A stretch of DNA of 56,406 bases from Flaviflexus sp. GTDB lineage: Bacteria; Actinomycetota; Actinomycetes; Actinomycetales; Actinomycetaceae. Every line of letters begins with the position of its first letter. Position 1 is the first letter of the stretch. The position numbers and the translations under genes are program-made. Below the pieces are notes generated by a model. That model made no database searches. It saw only the letters and a program-made list of their open reading frames with translations, and was not told where the DNA came from. Below are positions 1 to 8,711 of the stretch, one piece after another. The DNA lies in the NCBI GenBank assembly GCA_030537635.1, contig JAUNVM010000012.1, positions 5,945 through 62,350 on the forward strand, in the 5' to 3' direction.

Positions 1-99
1 GCATCTCAGGTCTTTGATCAGGCCGAGAACCGGATGCACACGATCAAGGCGGTTCTCGTCGCCACCCTCGCCAACGTCCGCGAGGCAGACCGCTCCTAG
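1..99 (+). CDS. C-terminal fragment of an unidentified protein (cut by window start)
   Basis: An open frame runs in from the left edge and ends at TAG at 97-99, giving a 32-residue tail that reads [20 protein letters not shown] and then ends in ANVREADRS. The codons look like real high-GC coding sequence and the stop lies 66 bp before a strong hairpin, as expected for a gene end. The tail is too short to identify a family. It is convergent with argG and occupies the place where argH often follows argG in actinobacteria. Confidence 0.45.
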   Translation, partial: ASQVFDQAENRMHTIKAVLVATLANVREADRS

Positions 100-164
100 C
101 TCGGGCGATCCGCGAGGCCGTTGCCGGCGCAGCTGAACGAGCAATAGTCGCCGAGCGCGGAGAC

Positions 165-204
165 AAAGAACCGGGGCGAGCATGTGTGCCCACCCCGGTT
201 CTTT
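165..204. terminator. bidirectional hairpin between the left-edge gene and argG
   Basis: A perfect 12-bp inverted repeat, AAAGAACCGGGG at 165-176 and CCCCGGTTCTTT at 193-204, encloses a 16-nt loop. It lies between two convergent gene ends. The A-rich and T-rich ends of the stem supply a short U-tract on either strand. Confidence 0.8.
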
Positions 205-220
205 GCGTTGGTCGATCGCG

Positions 221-1462
221 TTAGCTGAGGTTGGTGGTGCCGACGTCGACGCCACGCCCGAATGCCACGTCGCGGGCGGCCGCCAGCTTCGTGGTCAGCC
301 CGGTGATTTCGATGAAGCCGCGGGCCGAGGACTGGTCGAAGGAGTCGCCCTCATCGTAGGTGGCGAGGTTGAAGTCGTACAGCGAGGTGTCCGAGCGACG
401 TCCGGTGACGGTGGCGCGGCCTCCGTGCAGAGTCATGCGAATATCGCCGGAGACGTAGCGCTGGGTGTCGTTGATGAAGGCGTCAAGGGAATTCTTCAGC
501 GGGGAGAACCACTGGCCCTCGTAGACGAGCTCGCTCCACCGGTCAGAGACCCGGCGCTTGAACCGGGCCTGCTCGCGGTCGAGCGTGACGTTTTCCAGCT
601 CCCGGTGGGCTTCAATGAGGGTCATGGCGCCGGGGGCCTCGTAGATCTCGCGGGACTTGATCCCCACCATGCGGTCCTCAACGATATCGATGCGGCCGAT
701 GCCCTGGGCGCCCGCCCTGCGGTTAAGCTCCTGGATGGCCTCAAGCGGGGTGACCTTGCGGCCATCAATCGCCACGGGAATACCAGCCTCGAAGGTGATG
801 ACGACCTCGTCGGGCAGCGGCGGATAGGCCGGATCATCCGTGTAGGTGTAGACGTCCTTAGTCGGCGCATTCCAGATGTCTTCGAGGTAGCCGGTCTCGA
901 TGGCGCGGCCCCACACGTTCTGATCGATGGAGAAGGGATTATGGTGGGTCGTTTCAATCGGCAGGTTGTGCTTATTCGCGTAGCTGATCGCAAAGTCCCG
1001 GGTGAGCGCGAGATCGCGCACCGGGGACAGGCAGGTGAGGTCCGGGGCAAGGGAGGTGATTCCCACCTCGAAGCGGACCTGGTCATTGCCCTTGCCGGTG
1101 CAGCCGTGGGCGACCGTGGTGGCACCAAATTGGCGCGCGGCCGTCACGAGGTGGCGAACGATCGTGGGTCGGGAAATAGCCGAGACGAGCGGGTAGGCAT
1201 CCATGTACAGCCCGTTGGCAGCCAGCGCCGGCATGCAGTACTCGTTGGCGAATTCATCGCGAGCATCGGCAATATAGGCCTCGACGGCCCCGCAGTCGAG
1301 TGCGCGCTGGCGGATGACCTCGAGATCTTCGCCACCCTGGCCAACGTCCACCGATACGGTGACGACTTCGGCCCCGGTCTGTTCACCAATCCAGCCGATG
1401 GCCACCGAGGTGTCCAGCCCGCCGGAGTAGGCGAGCACCACCCGGTCCTTATGCTCACTCAT
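221..1462 (-). CDS. argG: argininosuccinate synthase
   Basis: This enzyme joins citrulline and aspartate, using ATP, to form argininosuccinate, the penultimate step of arginine synthesis. The 413-residue product has the N-type ATP pyrophosphatase P-loop AYSGGLDTS at residues 11-19, followed by the family stretches [14 protein letters not shown] and SPVRD, and is of usual length. It is the last gene of the argCJBDRG operon, and its ATG overlaps the argR stop by 4 bp (ATGA), so translation is probably coupled. A strong hairpin follows 17 bp after its stop. No argH follows. Confidence 0.97.
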   Translation of the reverse strand: MSEHKDRVVLAYSGGLDTSVAIGWIGEQTGAEVVTVSVDVGQGGEDLEVIRQRALDCGAVEAYIADARDEFANEYCMPALAANGLYMDAYPLVSAISRPTIVRHLVTAARQFGATTVAHGCTGKGNDQVRFEVGITSLAPDLTCLSPVRDLALTRDFAISYANKHNLPIETTHHNPFSIDQNVWGRAIETGYLEDIWNAPTKDVYTYTDDPAYPPLPDEVVITFEAGIPVAIDGRKVTPLEAIQELNRRAGAQGIGRIDIVEDRMVGIKSREIYEAPGAMTLIEAHRELENVTLDREQARFKRRVSDRWSELVYEGQWFSPLKNSLDAFINDTQRYVSGDIRMTLHGGRATVTGRRSDTSLYDFNLATYDEGDSFDQSSARGFIEITGLTTKLAAARDVAFGRGVDVGTTNLS

Positions 1463-1968
1463 ACGTCATCTCTTTCTTCTTTACGGTGTTCGGCGAGCGT
1501 CAGGATATGGTCGGCGAGACGCTGCGCCCGGTCATTGCTCTCGGTGATGATGAGAACGGTGTCGTCCCCGGCGATGCAGCCGAGCACGCCCTCAAGGACG
1601 GCCCGGTCGATCGACGAGGCAAGAATCTGGGCGGCACCCGGAGGCGTGCGCACCACGATCTGGTGGAAGGCGACCTGGGCGGACAGGAGCAGATCCTTGC
1701 ACCAACGCTCAAGGTATTCCCGAGCCGCCACGGCCAGATCGGGCATGACCTCCTGATTGGGCAAGACGTACTCCTGCCGGCCCTCCGGCAGGCGGACCTT
1801 GGCGGCCCGCAGGTCGTCCAAGTCCCGCGACAGCGTTGCCTGGGTAACATCGACTCCCCGAGCACTCAGGGCCCTGCGCAGTTCCTCCTGGGAGGAGATG
1901 TGCGAGGTCGAGATGATCTCGGTGATGATGGCGTGCCGGGCGGCTCGCGTCGTGGGAACAGTCTTCAT
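1459..1968 (-). CDS. argR: arginine repressor ArgR
   Basis: Arginine-responsive hexameric repressor of arginine biosynthesis. The 169-residue product has the N-terminal winged helix-turn-helix ([13 protein letters not shown], then [12 protein letters not shown] at about residues 40-52) and the C-terminal oligomerisation and arginine-binding domain ([17 protein letters not shown], then [13 protein letters not shown] with the GDDT motif). It overlaps argD upstream and argG downstream by 4 bp each, so it is co-transcribed with the genes it should control. In many actinobacteria argF sits between argD and argR; here the overlap leaves no room for it. Confidence 0.95.
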   Translation of the reverse strand: MKTVPTTRAARHAIITEIISTSHISSQEELRRALSARGVDVTQATLSRDLDDLRAAKVRLPEGRQEYVLPNQEVMPDLAVAAREYLERWCKDLLLSAQVAFHQIVVRTPPGAAQILASSIDRAVLEGVLGCIAGDDTVLIITESNDRAQRLADHILTLAEHRKEERDDV

Positions 1969-3077
1969 GGCATCGTCTCCAGATGATCCGCGAACGGGGC
2001 AAGATCCTCGTCCGTGACAATGAGTGGCGGGGCGAGTCGAAGCGTGTCGGCGCCCGTGGCATTGACAAGGAATCCGGCCTCCTGCAATGAGGCCTGCATG
2101 CCCGGGGCGTCGTCAACTTCGACACCGAGGAGCAGTCCACTCCCCCGGACAGCATAACCGGTATTCATCAGACGTTCGCGCAAATATTCGCCCGTTGTCA
2201 CGACGGACTGAAGTAGCGTGCCGAGCACCTCGATGGTGGCCAGCGCCATCTGCGCCCCGAGTGGATTGCCACCAAAGGTGGTCCCGTGGCTGCCGGGGGT
2301 GAATAGATCGGCTGCCCGGCCGGTGGCAATCACCGCACCGATGGGATATCCGCCACCGAGTCCCTTGGCCAGCGTGATGACATCGGCGACCACCTGCTCG
2401 GTGTGCGCAAACCAGCGTCCGCACCGGCCCATGCCGGTTTGCACCTCGTCGACAATGAGAAGCGCTCCGGCGCGATCGCAGGCCTCGCGCAGAGCGGGCA
2501 GGAAGCCCTCGGGCAGGGGCTGCACCCCGACTTCGCCCTGAATGGGTTCGACGATGACGGCGGCCACCGAGGAGTCGATCTTGTCGATGTCGGCAATCTC
2601 GGGGGCGATGAACCCGGTATTGGGAATCTGCTCAAAGCCCGCGCGCAGCTCCGGCTTCCACGTCACCGACAGGGCGCCGAGGCTACGGCCGTGGAAGCCA
2701 CCCTCGAGGCCGAGAATGGTGCCACCCGGCTTATGGAGCATCGCGAGCTTGAGGGCGGCCTCATTGGCCTCGGTGCCGCTATTGCACAGGAACACGCGTC
2801 CGGACTGTCCCGCCTCGAGCTCATACAGCGAGCTGAGCTTGGCGGCCAGATCGATCTGGGGGTGGGTGGTGAACAGGTTGGAGGTGTGAATGAGCTGTGT
2901 TGCCTGCTTGAGGGCCTCACGGTGGGCGGGATGACCGTAGCCGAGACTGGAGGTGGCAATACCCGCCAGCAGGTCGAGGTACTTCTTGCCCTCGTCATCA
3001 AACAGGTAGACGCCCTCGCCGCGGGTCAAGGTGAGTCGGGGCGCAAAGAGATTGACGTAAACGTCTTGGTAGCTCAT
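1965..3077 (-). CDS. argD: acetylornithine aminotransferase
   Basis: PLP-dependent class III aminotransferase that converts N-acetylglutamate semialdehyde to N-acetylornithine. The 370-residue protein has the family features in order: N-terminal DEGKKYLDLLAGIATSSLGY, NSGTEANEAALKLA for cofactor phosphate binding, GGFHGRS, the aspartate motif LLIVDEVQTGMGRCG, and the PLP lysine in ITLAKGLGGGYPIGA. It is slightly short for the family (about 390-400) but covers the whole fold. The ATG overlaps the argB stop by 4 bp and its own stop overlaps the argR start by 4 bp. Confidence 0.95.
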   Translation of the reverse strand: MSYQDVYVNLFAPRLTLTRGEGVYLFDDEGKKYLDLLAGIATSSLGYGHPAHREALKQATQLIHTSNLFTTHPQIDLAAKLSSLYELEAGQSGRVFLCNSGTEANEAALKLAMLHKPGGTILGLEGGFHGRSLGALSVTWKPELRAGFEQIPNTGFIAPEIADIDKIDSSVAAVIVEPIQGEVGVQPLPEGFLPALREACDRAGALLIVDEVQTGMGRCGRWFAHTEQVVADVITLAKGLGGGYPIGAVIATGRAADLFTPGSHGTTFGGNPLGAQMALATIEVLGTLLQSVVTTGEYLRERLMNTGYAVRGSGLLLGVEVDDAPGMQASLQEAGFLVNATGADTLRLAPPLIVTDEDLAPFADHLETMP

Positions 3078-3994
3078 GAGGTTGCTCCTTTTCGGGCTGG
3101 CGTTGGTCCCTCCGGTCCGCCGGCGTGAATGAGGGTGCCAATTCCCTCATCGGTAAAGATCTCCAGCAGCATGGCGTGGGCCATCCGGCCATCAATAATG
3201 TGCACGGACCGCACGCCCTGGGAGACGGCGTCGAGGGCCGCCTGGGCCTTGGGCACCATGCCGGCGGCCAGGCTCGGGGTGAGCGCACGCAGCTGCGCGG
3301 CACTCATACGCGTAATGAGGCTGTCAGGATTGGGGTAGTCGGCGTAGATGCCCTCGACGTCGGTGAGCATGAGAAGTTTGCGGGCGCCCAGGGCGGCGGC
3401 GATGGCCGCGGCCGCGGTGTCGGCATTGATGTTGAGCACGCCGGTGCCCTCAATGTCCGAGGCCACCGTGGAGACCACGGGAATCCGTCCGGCATCAAGC
3501 AACTGGGAGATCTGGGTGGGATCGACGGCGGCAATGTCGCCGACCCGGCCGAGATCGATGGTCTCACCATCGGCCTCGGCCACCCGGGGCCGGGCCTTGA
3601 GCATCCCGGCGTCCTCCCCCGACAGGCCGACCGCGTAGGGCGCATCGGCGTTGATGAGCGAGACGAGCTCGCGCTGCACCTTGCCGGTGAGCACCATGCG
3701 CACCACCTCCATGGTTGCCTCATCGGTCACCCGAAGTCCGGCTCGGAAATTCGGCGCGATATCGAGCCGATCGAGCATGGCATCGATTTGAGGCCCGCCG
3801 CCGTGGACCACCACGGGCCGCAGGCCGACGTGCCGTAGGAAGGCAACATCGGTGGCAAAGGCCGAGCGCAGCTCATCGTCGACCATGGCGTGACCGCCGT
3901 ACTTGATGACGATGGTGTCCCCGGAAAAGTCGCGAATCCAGGGCAGCGCCTCGACGAGAATCTCGGCCTTGCTTTGCGCGTCCTTCATCCTCAT
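3074..3994 (-). CDS. argB: acetylglutamate kinase
   Basis: Phosphorylates N-acetylglutamate, the second enzyme of the cyclic arginine pathway and usually its feedback-inhibited step. The 306-residue amino-acid-kinase-fold protein shows the phosphate-binding lysine in IVIKYGGHAM (about residue 30), the glycine-rich VVVHGGGPQI loop, and the C-terminal LTDVEGIYADY and GGMVPK-like (AAGMVPKAQAAL) motifs. It has an N-terminal extension (MKDAQSKAEILVEALPWIRD) of the kind found in arginine-inhibited hexameric enzymes. It overlaps argJ and argD by 4 bp each. An ATG two codons downstream (MKDAQ) is an alternative start. Confidence 0.95.
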   Translation of the reverse strand: MRMKDAQSKAEILVEALPWIRDFSGDTIVIKYGGHAMVDDELRSAFATDVAFLRHVGLRPVVVHGGGPQIDAMLDRLDIAPNFRAGLRVTDEATMEVVRMVLTGKVQRELVSLINADAPYAVGLSGEDAGMLKARPRVAEADGETIDLGRVGDIAAVDPTQISQLLDAGRIPVVSTVASDIEGTGVLNINADTAAAAIAAALGARKLLMLTDVEGIYADYPNPDSLITRMSAAQLRALTPSLAAGMVPKAQAALDAVSQGVRSVHIIDGRMAHAMLLEIFTDEGIGTLIHAGGPEGPTPARKGATS

Positions 3995-5136
3995 GTCGTG
4001 TACTCCCCATTAATCGTCACGTATCCGTGAGTGAGATCGTTGGTCCAGATGATGCCCTCGGCTTCACCCGCGCCCAGATCAATGTCGATATGGACCTCGC
4101 GCGCGGACATGTCGACATCCACCCGCTCACCCGCGTCAATTCCGCCGCGGCACACGGTCACGCCATTGATGGCGATATCGACATCCTCCTCGGCAAAGGG
4201 CGCTCTCTCCTCGGGCACCGTTCCGGCAGCCGAGAGGATCCGACCCCAGTTGGGATCTCCGCCGGCAATCGCGCAGGAGACGAGATTGGACCGAGAAACC
4301 GCCCGGGCCACCTCAACCGCCCCCGCCTCATCGCGCGCCCCGGACACCCGGATTCGCACGTCGTGGCTGGCACCCTCACCATCGGCAATGATCTGCCGGG
4401 CAAGATCGGCGCACACCCGCTCCACCAGTTCGGCGAACTCGCCCGGCTCGGGCTCGATTCCGCTCGCTCCGGAGGCGAGCAGCAAAACCGTGTCATTGGT
4501 CGACATGCAGCCATCGGAGTCGATGCGATTGAACGAGGTGTGATTCGCCGCGATCAGCGCCTTTTGAGCACCGGAAGAATCCACATCGGCATCGGTGGTG
4601 ATGATGGCGATCATGGTGGCCATGCCCGGGGCAATCATTCCCGCCCCCTTGGCCATCGCACCAATGCGGTAGCCGCTCCCCTGGGCGGATGAGGTCTTCA
4701 CCCGCGTGTCGGTGGTCAAAATAGCGCGGGCGCAACCTTCCCAGTCCTCGCCGAGATTGTCTGCGGCGGCCGCGATACCCCCGCGCACCGCCGGCATGTC
4801 CAGCGGCACGCCGATAATCCCGGTCGAGCACACGCCCACCCGCGTCGCACCAAGGGCGCGGGCTGCCGTCTCGGACATCTCCCGAGCATCGGCCATGCCC
4901 ACCTCGCCGGTGCACGCATTGGCATTACCGGAGTTGATGACAACGGCGTCCAGGTGCCCGGCCGCAACCAGCTCCCGGGTGAATTTCACCGGGGCGGCCT
5001 GCACCCGATTGCTGGTGAAGACACCGGCAGCCACACCACTGCCCTCGTTGATGACCAGGGCAAGATCCGGCTTGCCCGAGGGCTTGAGCCCGCAGGCGGT
5101 CCAACCGCACCGAAAGCCCGAGGGATAGGTAATCAC
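3991..5136 (-). CDS. argJ: bifunctional glutamate N-acetyltransferase / amino-acid acetyltransferase
   Basis: Transfers acetyl from N-acetylornithine to glutamate, closing the acetyl cycle, so no argE is needed. The 381-residue protein belongs to the Ntn-hydrolase-like ArgJ family. The self-cleavage site lies in APGMATMIA, between Ala173 and the nucleophile Thr174. Other family stretches are VINSGNANACTG, CSTGIIGVPLDM and GDPNWGRI near the C-terminus. It overlaps argC (upstream) and argB (downstream) by 4 bp. Whether it is mono- or bifunctional (acetyl-CoA dependent) cannot be read from sequence. Confidence 0.95.
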   Translation of the reverse strand: MITYPSGFRCGWTACGLKPSGKPDLALVINEGSGVAAGVFTSNRVQAAPVKFTRELVAAGHLDAVVINSGNANACTGEVGMADAREMSETAARALGATRVGVCSTGIIGVPLDMPAVRGGIAAAADNLGEDWEGCARAILTTDTRVKTSSAQGSGYRIGAMAKGAGMIAPGMATMIAIITTDADVDSSGAQKALIAANHTSFNRIDSDGCMSTNDTVLLLASGASGIEPEPGEFAELVERVCADLARQIIADGEGASHDVRIRVSGARDEAGAVEVARAVSRSNLVSCAIAGGDPNWGRILSAAGTVPEERAPFAEEDVDIAINGVTVCRGGIDAGERVDVDMSAREVHIDIDLGAGEAEGIIWTNDLTHGYVTINGEYTT

Positions 5137-6143
5137 GGCGCCACCCCCACGGCCGGAAGGCCGAGTGTTTCGGGCAGGCCAAGAGCCAGATTCATCGACT
5201 GGATGGCCGCGCCCGCGGTTCCCTTGACGAGATTGTCAATCGCGCACACGGCGGTGATCCGCCGGCCGTCCTTATCCAGGCGAGCGCAGACCGGCGCAAG
5301 GTTCGAGCCGGTGATCGGCCCGGTCGACGGCGGCTCTGAAGCCGCTGTTACAAAGGGCTCGCCGGCGTAGAGGTCATAGGCCCGATCCACGTCGTCCTGG
5401 GTGGTTCCCGGAGCGGCGGGCATGGAGACGGTGGCGAGAATGCCGCGGGACACGGGGGCGAGCACCGGGGTGAGCGACACGTGGGCCGTCACTCCCGCGC
5501 GGGAGAGATTTTGCGCAATCTCGGGGATGTGCCGGTGAATACCGCCCACCTGATAGGGGGCGAGAGATCCGGTGGCCTCCGAGGCTAGCAGGTGAGGCTT
5601 AAGCGATTTGCCGGCACCGGAATAACCCACGGCGAGCACCGCAACAACATCGGGTTCGGCAATGCCCGCCGCCAGGGCGGGCTGGGCGGCAAAGGTCACC
5701 GCCGAGGCATTGCAGCCGGGGGCGGCCAACCGGCGCGCCCCGGCCAGGCGCTCACGCTGGCCGATGAGCTCGGGCATGGCATACGTCCACGATCCCGCGT
5801 GCTCGCCCGGATAAAATGCAGCCCAGTCAGCCGGATTCTCGAGCCGATGATCGGCCCCAAGATCGACGAGAAAGACATCGGGATTGAGCTCGGCCACCTC
5901 GGCGGCAAGCTTCCCAGAAGCCCCGTGCGGCAGGGCGAGAATGACCGCATCGGCCTCCGCCAGCCGCTCGGCATTGAGCCCCTCAAGCTCCTGCTCAATG
6001 GGAAGGTGGGGATGATGATCGCGCACCGGACCACGCGATGAATGGGCCTGGAGCGAGCCGAAGACGAACTCCGGGTGCGCGAGCAGCAGGCGGAGTGCCT
6101 CCCCGCCCGCATAACCGCTCGCTCCGGCAATCGCAATATTCAT
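5133..6143 (-). CDS. argC: N-acetyl-gamma-glutamyl-phosphate reductase
   Basis: NADPH-dependent reduction of N-acetylglutamyl phosphate to the semialdehyde; first gene of the operon. From ATG 6143 the product is 336 residues and begins MNIAIAGASGYAGGEALRLL, with the GASGYAG nucleotide-binding loop at residues 7-13 and the catalytic cysteine in AAPGCNASAV. The frame stays open to ATG 6161, adding MVMQVS, but family proteins start at the Rossmann strand and AGGTGAG stands just upstream of 6143, although its spacing is short. The stop overlaps the argJ start by 4 bp. Confidence 0.94.
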   Translation of the reverse strand: MNIAIAGASGYAGGEALRLLLAHPEFVFGSLQAHSSRGPVRDHHPHLPIEQELEGLNAERLAEADAVILALPHGASGKLAAEVAELNPDVFLVDLGADHRLENPADWAAFYPGEHAGSWTYAMPELIGQRERLAGARRLAAPGCNASAVTFAAQPALAAGIAEPDVVAVLAVGYSGAGKSLKPHLLASEATGSLAPYQVGGIHRHIPEIAQNLSRAGVTAHVSLTPVLAPVSRGILATVSMPAAPGTTQDDVDRAYDLYAGEPFVTAASEPPSTGPITGSNLAPVCARLDKDGRRITAVCAIDNLVKGTAGAAIQSMNLALGLPETLGLPAVGVAP

Positions 6144-6212
6144 ACTCACCTGCATAACCATACGCGTCTGCGAATTAAACCTGAAATCAGTCCGCGGTTT
6201 AATCCCTCACAC

Positions 6213-6242
6213 CTGGCACATCTGGGTGGAAGAACCTAGGCT
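6213..6242 (+). promoter_or_regulatory. predicted promoter of the quinone reductase gene
   Basis: CTGGCA (6213-6218) and TAGGCT (6237-6242) stand 18 bp apart, 40 bp before the chosen ATG. The -10 lies in CCTAGGCTGGAGG, nearly identical to the block upstream of the PfkB kinase at 13135-13147. The divergent argC promoter must lie in the same AT-richer stretch (about 6160-6210), but I could not fix its boxes. Confidence 0.45.
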
Positions 6243-6282
6243 GGAGGTGGCAGCGGCAAGGGAGCCGCGGGAAGGAGACATG

Positions 6283-7239
6283 ATGAAGGCAATGATTGCG
6301 CCGAGGTCCGGCGATGCTCATGTATTGGAGATGCGGGAAGTGCCCGATCCCGAGCCGGGACCGGGTGAGCTTCTCGTCGAGGTGGACTACGCCGGCCTCA
6401 ACTTTATCGATACCTATCAGCGCAGCGGCGTCTACCCCATGGACTTCCCGCATATTCCCGGATCGGAGGGCTCCGGCCGGGTGATTGGCCGTGGAGACAA
6501 TGTCGAGGGCTGGTGGGATGGCACCCGGGTGGCCTGGGCTCAGGGCCCGGGCTCCTACGCCGAAAAGGTGGTGATCCCGGCCAGTGCCGCGAACTATGTG
6601 CCCGATGGCGTGGGTATGGACGTGGCGGCCGCGCTTCCGCTGCAGGGCATGACCGCCCACTACCTCGTGCGCTCGGCGTTTCCCGTGACGGCCGGCACCC
6701 GCATCCTGCTCACCGGCGCGGCCGGAGGGGTGGGCCGGATTGCCTCCCAGCTCGCCCACGAGCTGGGTGCCATCACCATCGGAACCGTGGGCTCCGAGGA
6801 CAAGCTCGCCTTCGTCACCGGTACCACTCACACCCTCGTCGTCGACGATTGGGCCCGGGTGCCAAGCATGGTTGAGGAACTCACCGGGCGGGTCGACGTC
6901 GTCTACGACGGCATTGGTAAGGACTCCTTCGATCACACGCTCAAGACCCTGCGCACCCGCGGCCTCATGTGCCTGTTTGGCGGGGCCTCCGGGCAGGTGG
7001 AGCCCTTCGATTTGCAACGACTGAACTCCGGTGGCTCCCTCTACGTCACCCGGCCCACGCTCGCCCACTACCTGGGCGATGAGCAGGAGTGGCGCTGGCG
7101 CGAGCTCACCGAGGCGGTCATGGCCGGGCGCCTCGACGTCCTCATCGGCGAGGTCATGCCGCTGAGCGATGCCGGGCGGGCGCATAGCCACATCGAATCT
7201 GGCACCTCGGTGGGCAAGACCCTCCTCAAGGTCTCGTGA
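6283..7239 (+). CDS. NADPH:quinone reductase-like oxidoreductase (MDR superfamily)
   Basis: Zinc-independent medium-chain dehydrogenase/reductase of the QOR1 (crotonase-independent quinone oxidoreductase) type. The 318-residue protein has the GroES-like N-terminal domain with YAGLNFIDTYQRSGVYP and PHIPGSEGSGRV, the substrate-domain junction LPLQGMTAHYLV, and the nucleotide-binding loop LLTGAAGGVGRIASQLA at about residues 142-158. No zinc-ligand cysteines are seen. Start: AAGGAG at 6272-6277 gives 5-nt spacing to ATG 6283; ATG 6280 is only 2 nt away and ATG 6226 has no support. The next gene overlaps the stop, so the pair is an operon. The natural substrate is unknown. Confidence 0.88.
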   Translation: MKAMIAPRSGDAHVLEMREVPDPEPGPGELLVEVDYAGLNFIDTYQRSGVYPMDFPHIPGSEGSGRVIGRGDNVEGWWDGTRVAWAQGPGSYAEKVVIPASAANYVPDGVGMDVAAALPLQGMTAHYLVRSAFPVTAGTRILLTGAAGGVGRIASQLAHELGAITIGTVGSEDKLAFVTGTTHTLVVDDWARVPSMVEELTGRVDVVYDGIGKDSFDHTLKTLRTRGLMCLFGGASGQVEPFDLQRLNSGGSLYVTRPTLAHYLGDEQEWRWRELTEAVMAGRLDVLIGEVMPLSDAGRAHSHIESGTSVGKTLLKVS

Positions 7240-7751
7240 ACGCCATCTGGCGCCCGGTGCTTGAACACCTCGGCCTGGTCGCCGAGCCGGTGGCCGAGGC
7301 CATCGGGGCGCTTGGCGAGGACGGCCGCCTCATCGAGGTGGCGAGCATTGATCCCGAGCACGCCGACACCGATGCGATGACGAAGCTGTGGGGAACCGAT
7401 CTCTTCGACTCGGTCAACTGTGTTGTCATTGCCGGCAAGCGGGCCGGCAATGAGCGCCTGGCCGCCTGCTGTGTGCGGGCCACGACCAAGGCGGATATCA
7501 ATCACGCGGTGAAACGGCTGCTCGACGTTCGCAAATGCTCCTTCATGCCCACCGAGCGGGCGGTGGCCGAGACGGGCATGTCCTATGGCGGGATCACCCC
7601 GATTGGCCTTCCCTGGCGGATATTGCTCGACGAGCAGGTGCCGGGCGCCCCCGCCATCATCGGTTCCGGTCTGCGCACCTCGAAACTGCGTCTGCCCGGA
7701 GACCTGCTCACGCGTCTGCCCGGTGCCGAGATTCACCCCATCGCGATGTGA
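7236..7751 (+). CDS. YbaK/aminoacyl-tRNA deacylase-domain protein
   Basis: A 171-residue single-domain protein of the YbaK/EbsC superfamily, whose studied members hydrolyse misacylated tRNAs. The family pattern is visible as VNCVVIAGKRAGNERLAACC, then DVRKCSFMPTERAVAETGMS, YGGITPIGLP and the C-terminal IIGSGLRTSKLRLPGDLL. It starts at GTG 7236 overlapping the quinone reductase stop (GTGA). A hairpin terminator follows. The tRNA specificity cannot be inferred. Confidence 0.85.
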   Translation: MNAIWRPVLEHLGLVAEPVAEAIGALGEDGRLIEVASIDPEHADTDAMTKLWGTDLFDSVNCVVIAGKRAGNERLAACCVRATTKADINHAVKRLLDVRKCSFMPTERAVAETGMSYGGITPIGLPWRILLDEQVPGAPAIIGSGLRTSKLRLPGDLLTRLPGAEIHPIAM

Positions 7752-7786
7752 CAATGCGCCGCGCGCCGGCGCTGGAGATCGAGCAC

Positions 7787-7813
7787 GACTGCCCCGCTTT
7801 AAGCGGGGCAGTC
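7787..7813. terminator. hairpin terminator between convergent genes
   Basis: A 13-bp perfect stem, GACTGCCCCGCTT and AAGCGGGGCAGTC, with a minimal centre, lies between the YbaK-domain gene (+) and the SDR gene (-). A T-rich stretch (CCTCTTCT) follows on the plus strand. Confidence 0.8.
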
Positions 7814-7831
7814 CTCTTCTCGCTGGGCGCC

Positions 7832-8593
7832 TCAGTCAGCCCACGGGGTGAGCCGCAGGCGGCGCTCCTCGCTCCCCACTCCCCTCGCGGCCCGGGCCCG
7901 CAGCTCGGCGAGAGTGTCGGTTCCCGCCCTCATGTGGCAGCCCGCCAATGCGTCGAGCTCGCCGGTCGCCACCGCCTCGATGATGTCGGCGATCTCGGTG
8001 GCGCTCGTCCACTCCGTCCGCCCATCATGCGCCCTCATGGCCGCCGTCATGTCGGTGGCGACAACGCCCGGGGCAATCTCAAAGATCTTCACTCCCCGCT
8101 CTCGACCGGCCTTGTCAATGCAGCCGCCGAGCCGCATGAGTGCAGTTTTAGAAATCCAGTAGTCCGCCGACTTCTCGGTGTCGGTGACCGCCGAGCCGGA
8201 GGACAGGTCAACAATCCGCACTCCTTGATCTTCCGCGTAAGAAATCGCTGCTGAGGTGAGGATGAGCGGGGCAAGAAGATTGACGGCCAGGGTTTCCTCG
8301 AGCTCTTCCGGGCTCGTTTCCCACGCATACTTTTCGTGGCCGCCCACCCCGGCATTATTGACGAGCAGATCGAGCCTGCCGAACGCCTCGGCCAACCGGC
8401 GCACCTGCTCCTTGTCAGAGAGCTCCGCGCCGTGCACAGTGACCTCGGCTCCTCGCTGCTGAGCCTCGCTAGCCACCTCGGCCAGGGATTCGGCCCGCCG
8501 GGCGTGCAGGTGCAGATGGCGGCCGGGGGCCGCGAGGGTAGTGGCAATGGTGCGGCCGATGCCGCGAGACGCTCCCGTGATCGCAATTTTCAT
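7832..8593 (-). CDS. short-chain dehydrogenase/reductase (SDR)
   Basis: Classical SDR of 253 residues. It shows the cofactor loop TGASRGIG (residues 6-13), NNAG (79-82), a catalytic Ser in DLSSGSAV (about 131-134) and the catalytic pair Tyr145/Lys149 in YWISK. PGVVATDM follows. The sequence resembles benzil-reductase-type SDRs, but the substrate cannot be told. It begins with ATG 8593 and is separated by 118 bp from the amidotransferase upstream; no clear promoter was found. Confidence 0.88.
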   Translation of the reverse strand: MKIAITGASRGIGRTIATTLAAPGRHLHLHARRAESLAEVASEAQQRGAEVTVHGAELSDKEQVRRLAEAFGRLDLLVNNAGVGGHEKYAWETSPEELEETLAVNLLAPLILTSAAISYAEDQGVRIVDLSSGSAVTDTEKSADYWISKTALMRLGGCIDKAGRERGVKIFEIAPGVVATDMTAAMRAHDGRTEWTSATEIADIIEAVATGELDALAGCHMRAGTDTLAELRARAARGVGSEERRLRLTPWAD

Positions 8594-8711
8594 GCCACCA
8601 GTCTATCGAGACCATCGGTGATGCTGCCCGGCTGCGCAGACCGGTCAGGGTGTGGCGAGCCGCAAGCCCCTCATAGACGGGCCGCCAGCCAGGGCTGATG
8701 GCGGGGCGGGG

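Noticed and set aside
182..1756. 524-residue plus-strand open frame opposite argG and argR
   Set aside because: It is an antisense shadow: argG and argR are unmistakable on the other strand, and its translation shows no family pattern.
6141..6180. ArgR operator upstream of argC
   Set aside because: Half-site-like words (TATGAATA, TTATGCA) overlap the start codon, but no convincing paired ARG box could be built; a motif scan would be needed.
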